A DNA stretch of 7,313 nt from contig JBKJVQ010000274.1 in NCBI GenBank assembly GCA_046717125.1, positions 1-7,313 of the forward strand. The letters run 5' to 3'. Positions 1 through 7,313 of the stretch are shown in pieces (the stretch's first letter is position 1; each line of letters opens with the position of its first letter). Made by a program: the position numbers and the translations under genes. A model generated the notes under the pieces. The model saw nothing but the letters and a program-made list of their open reading frames with translations, was not told the DNA's origin and did no database searches. The DNA is from JBKJVQ01 sp046717125 (GTDB lineage Bacteria; Pseudomonadota; Alphaproteobacteria; Rhizobiales; Methyloligellaceae).

Positions 1-420
1 CCCGACGGGAATAACAGAGGTCCCGCGCCGCGACCGCGCGCAGAACCGAGGCGCCCGGTCGAGCCGGCGTTTCGCAACGAACCGGCGCCGGCATACGAAG
101 AACCGGAGTTTGTCGAAGACGCCGACATGGGGGAGAACGACGACGTCGCGCCGCGCTCGGCGCGATTTCGCGGCCCGCGGCGATGGCTGCGCAGATACGG
201 GTTCTACATGGTCGGGAGTCTCGTGACGCTGACCGTCGTCACTCTCCTGATCCTTAGCCCCGGAACCGTGGTCAGCACGCTCGAAGGCATGCCCCCGCCG
301 TTTCCGACTATTGCCGAAGGCGTCCGCAACGTGCTAGCGCCGGATGCTGGCAAGCCTGCCGTCTCCGAGGACGATCCGCGCAGCCGAAAGGCTGACAGGC
401 TGCCCGGCCCAGACCAGTAA
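1..420 (+). CDS. Single-pass membrane protein of unknown function (5'-partial)
   Basis: I do not recognise this gene. The frame is open from the first base to a TAA at 418-420, giving 139 visible residues. No ATG, GTG or TTG precedes the ATG at 127, and that ATG has no good ribosome binding site. The translated sequence upstream of it is protein-like and rich in Pro, Arg and Glu, so the true start most likely lies left of the window. An internal start at 127, giving a 97-residue protein, cannot be excluded. Visible residues 1-65 are charged and probably disordered, ending in an Arg-rich stretch (RFRGPRRWLRRY). Residues about 66-85 form one hydrophobic helix, followed by roughly 54 mostly polar residues. 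By the positive-inside rule the N-terminal side is cytoplasmic and the C-terminus periplasmic. It ends 15 bases before prfA on the same strand, so co-transcription is plausible. I assign no function. Confidence 0.7.
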   Translation, partial: PDGNNRGPAPRPRAEPRRPVEPAFRNEPAPAYEEPEFVEDADMGENDDVAPRSARFRGPRRWLRRYGFYMVGSLVTLTVVTLLILSPGTVVSTLEGMPPPFPTIAEGVRNVLAPDAGKPAVSEDDPRSRKADRLPGPDQ

Positions 421-435
421 CCGTTCCAGCATCCC

Positions 436-1527
436 ATGACGACGATCCCAAGCGAGACACTCGACCGCCTCGTCGCACGCTGGACTCAGGTGCAGGGCGA
501 ACTGTCGGCCAGAACCGACCAGGAAAGCTTCGTCCGCCTTTCTCGGGAATTCTCCGATCTCGACCCGATCGTGTCCGCCATCCAGGCGCTGCGGAAGACC
601 GGGAAAGAGCGCGACGACCTGCAGCAAATCCTCGATGACCCCAAGTCCGACCCCGACATGTACGCGCTCGCCGAAGACGAGATGGCCGGCATGGATGGGA
701 AGATCGAGGAACTGGAGCTCAAGCTGCAGATCCTGCTCCTGCCCAAGGACGCCGCCGACGAGAAGAATGCGATCCTCGAAATCCGCGCCGGCACAGGCGG
801 CGAGGAGGCGGCGTTGTTTGCCGGCGATCTCCTGCGTATGTACCAGCGTTACGCCGATCTGCAGGGCTGGCGGCTGCAACTCATGTCGGCGTCGGAATCG
901 GCGACTGGCGGGTACAAGGAGGCGATCGCATCCGTCGCGGGCAAGGGCGTGTTCGCGCGGCTGAAATTCGAGTCGGGCGTGCACCGTGTGCAACGTGTGC
1001 CGGACACTGAGGCGCAGGGGCGCATCCATACGTCGGCGGCGACTGTGGCCGTACTGCCCGAGGCCGAGGAAGTCGACATCGTCATCGATGAGAAGGATCT
1101 GCGCATCGACGTGTACCGCGCGTCTGGGCCGGGGGGGCAGTCGGTCAACACGACGGACAGTGCAGTGCGCATCACGCATCTCCCGACCGGTGTCGTTGTC
1201 ATCCAGCAGGACGAAAAATCGCAGCACAAAAACAGGGCCAAGGCGATGAAGGTGCTGCGTGCCCGGCTGTATGACGCCGAGCGCGAGAAGCTCGACCAGG
1301 AGCGCGCGCAGAACCGGCGCTCTCAGATCGGCACTGGCGACCGCTCACAGCGCATCCGCACCTATAATTTTCCGCAAGGCCGCGTCACCGACCACCGCAT
1401 CAACCTCACGCTCTACAAGCTCGAAACGGTGATGGAGGGCGAGGCGCTGGACGAGCTCATTGAGGCGCTGATTACGGAGCATCAGGCCGAGTTGATGGCC
1501 TCGCTCGACGAGACCAGGAATGCCTGA
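436..1527 (+). CDS. prfA: Peptide chain release factor 1 (RF1)
   Basis: RF1 recognises UAA and UAG in the ribosomal A site and triggers hydrolysis of peptidyl-tRNA. The 363-residue product has the normal family length and aligns end to end with E. coli RF1 as I remember it. The helical N-terminal domain is about residues 1-110. The codon-recognition tripeptide PxT appears as PDT at 189-191 in RVPDTEAQGRIHTSA; this context is RF1-specific (RF2 has SPF). The catalytic GGQ is at 233-235 in GPGGQSVNTTDSAVRITH, and the RF1 signature SQHKNRAKA and C-terminal RTYNFPQGRVTDHRINLTLY are intact. The ATG at 436 gives the family N-terminus, although no clear Shine-Dalgarno precedes it. The upstream gene ends 15 bases away, so translation may depend on coupling. 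The gene ends in TGA, read by RF2 rather than RF1, and that stop lies inside the start of prmC. The modifying enzyme is the next gene. Confidence 0.98.
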   Translation: MTTIPSETLDRLVARWTQVQGELSARTDQESFVRLSREFSDLDPIVSAIQALRKTGKERDDLQQILDDPKSDPDMYALAEDEMAGMDGKIEELELKLQILLLPKDAADEKNAILEIRAGTGGEEAALFAGDLLRMYQRYADLQGWRLQLMSASESATGGYKEAIASVAGKGVFARLKFESGVHRVQRVPDTEAQGRIHTSAATVAVLPEAEEVDIVIDEKDLRIDVYRASGPGGQSVNTTDSAVRITHLPTGVVVIQQDEKSQHKNRAKAMKVLRARLYDAEREKLDQERAQNRRSQIGTGDRSQRIRTYNFPQGRVTDHRINLTLYKLETVMEGEALDELIEALITEHQAELMASLDETRNA

Positions 1528-2410
1528 GACTGCGACAATCTGCGATCCGTCGGGGCCCGATCTCAGATCATGCTTGGTACGCGCCGCCGCGCGGCTGCGG
1601 CCTACGAGTCCGACGCCTGAGCTCGACGCGCGCGTGCTGACGCTGGCTGCGTTCGGCCTGAGCATCGAGCGATTTGTGGCGCGGTCGCACGAGCAGGCCG
1701 AGATGGCGGGGCGCAGGCGGCTCGATGCGTTTGTCACGCGGCGCGCGGGCGGCGAACCGGTGTCCCGCATTGTCGGGAACCGCGAATTCTACGGCCGCAA
1801 CTTCGAGATCGACGGCTCCACGCTCGATCCAAGAGCGGACACCGAAACGCTGGTCGACGCCGCGCTCGAAGCCTTGCGGAGTTCTCGCGCGGTTGCGCCG
1901 CGCGTCCTCGACCTCGGCACAGGATCAGGGTGTATCCTGATCACACTGCTGGCCGAGCATCTGGCCGCGACCGGCGTCGGCGTCGATCGAGACGAACGTG
2001 CCCTCCGGATTGCGAAGCGCAATGCGCAGCGGCATCGTGTTGGTCATCGCGCTTCGCTCGTGTGCGGCGACTGGTTTGACGCCATCTCTGAGCGGTTCGA
2101 TGTAATCGTCACAAACCCTCCCTATATTCGCACTGCCAACATCGCCGCGCTCGCGCCGGAGGTAAGGCTGCACGATCCGCGCCTTGCGCTCGACGGCGGA
2201 CGCGACGGTCTTGACGCTTTCCGGCGTATCGTAGCCGGTGCGGGGCCTGCACTTTCTGAGGGTGGACGGATGATTTTCGAGGTCGGCGACGGACAGGCAG
2301 GAAGCCTCCGCGCGATCCTCTGCCGTGCTGGTTTCGACGGCTTAGAGACGATTGCGGAGTATCGCGATCTGAGCGGCATTGTTCGCTGTGTCTCAGCGCG
2401 CAGGCTTTAA
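1520..2410 (+). CDS. prmC: Release factor glutamine N5-methyltransferase PrmC
   Basis: PrmC uses S-adenosylmethionine to methylate the side-chain amide of the GGQ glutamine in RF1 and RF2, which raises termination efficiency. The 296-residue product is close to the usual length. An N-terminal helical substrate-binding domain spans about residues 15-95, including the typical segment EPVSRIVGNREFYG at 79-92. The Rossmann-fold methyltransferase domain follows, with the SAM-binding loop DLGTGSG at 131-137 and the catalytic NPPY at 199-202 in VIVTNPPYI. The segment usually read as PRPDTE is here PRADTE (104-109), a Pro-to-Ala change next to otherwise conserved residues. The ATG at 1520 overlaps the last 8 bases of prfA in another frame, so the two are probably translationally coupled. 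An AGGA directly abuts the ATG and is too close to act as an ordinary ribosome binding site, which also favours coupling. The stop is TAA, and a long gap follows. Confidence 0.96.
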   Translation: MPETATICDPSGPDLRSCLVRAAARLRPTSPTPELDARVLTLAAFGLSIERFVARSHEQAEMAGRRRLDAFVTRRAGGEPVSRIVGNREFYGRNFEIDGSTLDPRADTETLVDAALEALRSSRAVAPRVLDLGTGSGCILITLLAEHLAATGVGVDRDERALRIAKRNAQRHRVGHRASLVCGDWFDAISERFDVIVTNPPYIRTANIAALAPEVRLHDPRLALDGGRDGLDAFRRIVAGAGPALSEGGRMIFEVGDGQAGSLRAILCRAGFDGLETIAEYRDLSGIVRCVSARRL

Positions 2411-2697
2411 CAAAAAAGAGCTTGGAACTGAGAAAGCGAAAGGCTAGGCTCTTCAGTGTAATCGGAAATCGCGGTTCGCTGCGCGCTGGTTCTCAAGGCG
2501 CTGCTGAATGGGGAACGCGGTTTCAGTAGGCCTCGAAGGCATCGCGATTGCGCCTGGTCGGCATGATGGAAGCTTGACCGTTTTCCTGCAGTCCTGACGA
2601 CACGTCCATTTGGGGCGCACTTTGGGAATGCGCGGCGAGCTTTGCTTGAGACCCGGCGAACCGGTTTCGTTGCGCCGAGCGCAGCAGCAGGTGAACG

Positions 2698-2721
2698 CGA
2701 GCGAGGCTCGATCCAGTTTTT
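2698..2721 (+). terminator. Weak terminator-like hairpin plus T run
   Basis: CGAGC (2698-2702) and GCTCG (2706-2710) can pair around a three-base GAG loop. A T5 run at 2717-2721 follows after a six-base spacer. The stem is short and the T run is not adjacent, so this is at best a weak intrinsic terminator. Its position, about 290 bases after prmC and 75 before the DUF4167 start, would fit separation of the two transcription units, but it could be chance. Confidence 0.2.
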
Positions 2722-2787
2722 CAGTCGCAGCATACGGTGCCCACGGCTTGTGGGAGATTATGCGCAAGCCGGCACCGGCAACAATTC

Positions 2788-2793
2788 AGGGAG
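2788..2793 (+). promoter_or_regulatory. Ribosome binding site of the DUF4167 gene
   Basis: AGGGAG lies three bases before the ATG at 2797. It supports that start over the in-frame start at 2737, which would add 20 residues with no resemblance to the family N-terminus (MRxGQ...). The spacing is shorter than the usual 5-9 bases, but no better site exists nearby. Confidence 0.6.
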
Positions 2794-2796
2794 CCC

Positions 2797-3507
2797 ATGA
2801 GGCAAGGACAACCACAGAATCGCCGGGGAAGAGGCCGCGGCACTCGCAAATCGGCCAATCCGTTGACGCGGAGCTTCGAGTCGAACGGTCCCGACGTGAA
2901 GATACGCGGGACCGCCGCCCATATCGCCGAGAAATATGTCAGCCTGGCGCGCGACGCGCTGGTGAACGGCGATGTCGTGCAGGCCGAAGGCTATCTTCAG
3001 CATGCGGAGCATTACAACCGCATCATCATGAGTTCGCAGCCCACCCACCCGCAGGGTCAGGGCGACAGCGTTAACGGCGCCGGGCCGCCGCGCGTGCGCA
3101 CCTGGTCGCTCGACAGCGATATCGACGACGAGGACGGCGACGACGATATGCAGGATCCCGCACAGCTTCCTCAGCCGCAGGTCGCCCGCGAGGACGGACA
3201 GCGCGATGGCGGTCGCCGCGAAGGGCGCGACAATCGCGATGGCGGACAGGGCCGCGACAATCGCGAGGGCGGCTTTGGACGCCATGGCGGACGCCGCCAC
3301 AACCGAAGCCCGAACGGCGGCCGGGGTGGAGACGGCCAGCCGCAGTCCTATCAGCAACAGCCTCGGAACGATGTGCCCGTCAACGGCAGCGTCCACGGCG
3401 ACGGGAGCGACAGCGGTCAAACCGTCAGCAACGGCAATGGCTCCGGCGAAACTTCTTCAGGATCCGCGGGTGCCGACAACTCCAACCCGGAGAACACGGC
3501 AAGCTAG
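2797..3507 (+). CDS. DUF4167 domain-containing protein with RG-rich disordered tail
   Basis: The 236-residue product begins MRQGQPQNRRGRGRG, the Arg/Gly-rich opening typical of DUF4167 proteins. The conserved core follows at about residues 20-78: NPLTRSFESNGPDVKIRGTA, then AHIAEKYVSLARDAL and a helix with QHAEHYNRII. The domain is characteristic of Alphaproteobacteria and often lies near prmC and clpB; its biochemical role is not established as far as I know. The rest is low complexity: a Pro/Gln linker (80-100), an acidic patch rich in Asp (105-120), an RG/DN-rich segment (130-178) with a short tandem repeat, and a Ser/Asn/Gly-rich end. No signal peptide or membrane helix is visible, so it should be cytoplasmic. 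The basic RG-rich ends suggest nucleic-acid binding, which is inference. The gene meets the convergent MOSC gene with two bases between the stop codons. Confidence 0.93.
   Translation: MRQGQPQNRRGRGRGTRKSANPLTRSFESNGPDVKIRGTAAHIAEKYVSLARDALVNGDVVQAEGYLQHAEHYNRIIMSSQPTHPQGQGDSVNGAGPPRVRTWSLDSDIDDEDGDDDMQDPAQLPQPQVAREDGQRDGGRREGRDNRDGGQGRDNREGGFGRHGGRRHNRSPNGGRGGDGQPQSYQQQPRNDVPVNGSVHGDGSDSGQTVSNGNGSGETSSGSAGADNSNPENTAS
3223..3276 (+). repeat. Two tandem 27-base units inside the DUF4167 gene
   Basis: Two adjacent units (3223-3249 and 3250-3276) encode GRDNRDGGQ and GRDNREGGF (protein residues 143-151 and 152-160). They share the stretch CGCGACAATCGCGA and differ at only a few bases. Weaker RDGG/GRHGG-like relatives lie on either side, so this looks like recent local duplication within a disordered RG-rich tail. 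The length is a multiple of three, so copy changes would keep the frame. Confidence 0.75.
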
Positions 3508-3509
3508 AG

Positions 3510-4295
3510 TTAGCCGCTGACAGCAGCGTCGGCGTCTGGCGGCCGGACGTCGTCACCCGGGGCAAGCCGTCCCCCGAGCGTGACCGCGCCGTATATGCCA
3601 AGATCGATATGGCCCCGGTCGCGCACCAGCGATGCAGGGATGCCGAGGTCGCGAACCCCGGTCCTGGGGTCGACATTGGTCGCATCGCACCGCTGCGTAC
3701 GGTCGAAGATGTGAAGGGTAGCGGTCCCCAGCTCTACGTCGTGGTCGACCCAGTCGCGTTCGCGCCACGGCTCCACACCATCGATATAGACATTGGCGCG
3801 AAAGCGTAGCGGGTCGATCTCCGTACCCAGGCTGCGCGCGAGATCGCGCACCGTCGCCAGATTGACGATGTGGACGCATTTCCGCGCCTTGTCCGAGAAA
3901 CTGTGTCCCTCTGCGCTGAGGATTCGTGGCGCGCCCCGCAGCTCGTCGCGGCAATAAGCGGCGAAGAACTGCTCGATCAGATTGCGGCCGATCCCGGTAT
4001 TCAAGACTCCCCGCGCCACCTGCTTGCCATGGCGATGAATGGTCAGCGCGTGTGTTGCCTCGTCAAAGCGGCAGTCGAGGGCGGCCAGCCTCTCGTTCCG
4101 GGCGAGCATGAGGAAATTGATCTTCGGGAAATGCTTCGGCGACTCGGTGTCGAACCCCATTGCCCCGTTCTCGATCGCGTAGGCGCGGTCGAAGGGGAAC
4201 GCCTCACCCTGTTCGACGTCGACCCGGTCGAGCCCGTGCGGCGTCAATCCTTTTACGGGATAGCGATACAGGGCAGCGATGCGCGGACTGGGCAT
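3510..4295 (-). CDS. MOSC domain-containing protein
   Basis: MOSC domains occur in molybdenum-cofactor sulfurases, mARC and YcbX-like proteins, where a conserved Cys handles sulfur or the cofactor. From the ATG at 4295 the product has 261 residues. The N-terminal beta-barrel (MOSC_N) region opens with ALYRYPVKGL at about 8-17. The MOSC domain follows, with RFRANVYIDG (164-173), PWRERDW, RCDATNVDPRTG (202-213; candidate active Cys203) and GHIDLGIYG (228-236). There is no room for a ferredoxin domain such as that in YcbX, and no signal peptide. A GTG three codons upstream (4304) is an alternative start; I prefer the ATG because GGGAA lies just before it and the extension adds nothing conserved. 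The substrate is unknown. It is divergent from clpB and convergent with the DUF4167 gene, so it is transcribed alone within this window. Confidence 0.9.
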   Translation of the reverse strand: MPSPRIAALYRYPVKGLTPHGLDRVDVEQGEAFPFDRAYAIENGAMGFDTESPKHFPKINFLMLARNERLAALDCRFDEATHALTIHRHGKQVARGVLNTGIGRNLIEQFFAAYCRDELRGAPRILSAEGHSFSDKARKCVHIVNLATVRDLARSLGTEIDPLRFRANVYIDGVEPWRERDWVDHDVELGTATLHIFDRTQRCDATNVDPRTGVRDLGIPASLVRDRGHIDLGIYGAVTLGGRLAPGDDVRPPDADAAVSG

Positions 4296-4383
4296 TTCCC
4301 GCACATCGCACGATGGGGCCGGGGAGGCAACTGCCGGAACGGGGGCCCATTTCCAATGCGAAAACCGTACGCGCGCAAAGTGT

Positions 4384-4410
4384 TTTGGGGCAACGTCGCC
4401 GCTATTATAT
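4384..4410 (+). promoter_or_regulatory. Candidate promoter of clpB, possibly heat-shock sigma (RpoH) type
   Basis: TTTG (4384-4387) and ATTATAT (4404-4410) are separated by 16 bases, in the only AT-rich island between the MOSC gene and clpB. They resemble the alphaproteobacterial RpoH pattern as I remember it (CTTG, about 16-18 bases, CYTATNT), with one mismatch in each box. clpB is a classical heat-shock gene, which fits. Spacing for an ordinary sigma-70 reading is poorer. A start near 4417 would give a leader of about 47 bases. No CIRCE (HrcA) operator is seen. Confidence 0.35.
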
Positions 4411-4450
4411 GACGGTGCGGCGCATGCGGCCGTCCTTCCCGCGCATCTTC

Positions 4451-4457
4451 AGGAGGT
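4451..4457 (+). promoter_or_regulatory. Strong Shine-Dalgarno of clpB, defining a TTG start
   Basis: AGGAGGT is a near-perfect anti-16S match and ends six bases before the TTG at 4464. It decides the start: the next in-frame ATG (4479) is 21 bases from it, too far, and would remove the conserved MNIEK opening of the protein. Confidence 0.9.
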
Positions 4458-4463
4458 AGTCCC

Positions 4464-7061
<2,598 letters not shown>

Positions 7062-7074
7062 GTGCCAACCGATA

Positions 7075-7313
7075 TCACCGGATGCGCCTATCATATTCGC
7101 TGTGCGATCCGATCCAGAACCACAGCAGACCGTCCTCGACCGGAACGGATAGCGCACGATATCGCACGCCCACTCACACAGACCAGAACCTGCCAACCGG
7201 TTTCAATGCGAGAGATGGATGACGCGGGTCGGATTTGAGAAGCTGGAAGTTCTTATCAGCGTTTTTCCGCACCTTATCAGGCAGCGCAACGTATGCAACC
7301 CAGAACGACGCGC
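7075..7313 (-). pseudogene. RelE/ParE-like toxin gene, broken by an in-frame TGA and cut by the window edge
   Basis: Reading the minus strand from 7311 gives 78 codons and a TGA at 7075-7077, with one internal TGA at 7174-7176 (codon 46). The visible protein begins ASFWVAYVALPDKVRKNADK. It continues with FQLLKSDPRHPSLALKPVGR and FWSV, then the stop, then VGVRYRALSV and EDGLLWFWIGSHSEYDRRIR. This order (LP..V, DPRHPSL, SVRVG.RYRAL, WFWIGSH.EYDR) is that of small RelE/ParE-superfamily toxins of type II toxin-antitoxin systems, which bind ribosomes or gyrase. The internal stop falls where the family has Arg (SVRVG), so a single CGA-to-TGA change explains it. Similarity continues past the stop in the same frame with no shift. 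The start lies beyond the right edge, probably only a few codons away, as would any partner antitoxin. A sequencing error is the main alternative to a true pseudogene. Confidence 0.8.

Larger units (their letters stand above)
2411..2796. other. Intergenic region between prmC and the DUF4167 gene
   Basis: These 386 bases contain short open frames on both strands, but none has a recognisable protein, a good ribosome binding site or convincing composition. Visible items are an A6 run (2412-2417) just after prmC, a direct repeat AGGCT-AGGCT (2441-2450), a TTGACC box at 2574-2579 that could be a -35 element but lacks a good -10 at normal spacing, a small hairpin followed by a T5 run (2698-2721), and the ribosome binding site of the next gene. 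The region presumably holds the 3' end of the prfA-prmC transcript and the promoter of the DUF4167 gene. A small RNA or a decayed gene is possible but not supported by anything specific. Confidence 0.6.

Noticed and set aside
334..1227. Minus-strand open frame of 297 codons opposite prfA
   Set aside because: It is antisense to RF1 and has the His/Arg/Leu-rich look of a shadow frame, with no family resemblance.
2416..2453. Inverted repeat AAGAGC/GCTCTT next to an A6 run, looking like a terminator just after prmC
   Set aside because: The A run is on the 5' side, so it would act only for minus-strand transcripts, and no minus-strand gene lies upstream of it. The loop is 26 bases, too long for a convincing terminator hairpin.
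2574..2602. TTGACC box as a sigma-70 promoter for the DUF4167 gene
   Set aside because: The -10 position at 17-base spacing reads ACGACA, a poor match, so I did not list it as a promoter.
2453..2767. Minus-strand open frame of 104 codons in the gap after prmC
   Set aside because: It has no recognisable motif, no good ribosome binding site and unstructured composition rich in Arg, Pro and Cys. Long chance frames are common in GC-rich DNA.
2610..3074. Plus-strand open frame of 154 codons entering the DUF4167 gene in another frame
   Set aside because: Its second half is a shadow of the DUF4167 coding sequence, and its first half has no recognisable similarity.
3870..4412. Plus-strand open frame of 180 codons opposite the MOSC gene
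   Set aside because: The minus-strand frame shows clear MOSC motifs, and the plus-strand translation is its shadow.

Overview
The window is GC-rich chromosomal DNA that reads as an alphaproteobacterium, most likely Hyphomicrobiales/Rhizobiales or a near relative. The grounds are protein-level similarity recalled from memory: an alphaproteobacterial-type RF1 and ClpB, plus a DUF4167 protein (a family typical of Alphaproteobacteria) lying between prmC and clpB, an arrangement common in that class. No database search was possible, so this placement is inference.

Layout, left to right. Positions 1-420 (+) hold the 3' part of an unrecognised single-pass membrane protein with a proline/arginine-rich cytoplasmic stretch. 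Next come prfA (436-1527, +) and prmC (1520-2410, +), which overlap by 8 bases and form a functional pair: PrmC methylates the GGQ glutamine of the release factor that PrfA is. A 386-base gap (2411-2796) without a convincing gene follows. Then comes a DUF4167 protein (2797-3507, +) with a conserved N-terminal domain and a long disordered, RG-rich tail. A MOSC-domain protein lies tail-to-tail with it on the minus strand (3510-4295), the two stop codons only two bases apart. After a 168-base divergent intergenic region comes clpB (4464-7061, +), the heat-shock disaggregase, which starts at TTG behind a perfect Shine-Dalgarno and a possible heat-shock promoter.

At the right edge, convergent with clpB and 13 bases from its stop, the minus strand carries the C-terminal part of a RelE/ParE-like toxin gene (7075-7313). 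It is interrupted by a single in-frame TGA where the family normally has arginine. It is easily missed because the internal stop breaks the reading frame into short pieces.

Most of the window is ordinary housekeeping sequence. The points worth a second look are the broken toxin gene, the low-complexity DUF4167 tail with a small internal tandem duplication, the possible heat-responsive leader of clpB, and the long unexplained gap after prmC. I found no tRNA, rRNA, CRISPR array or intact mobile element, and nothing that looks like a new multi-gene system.
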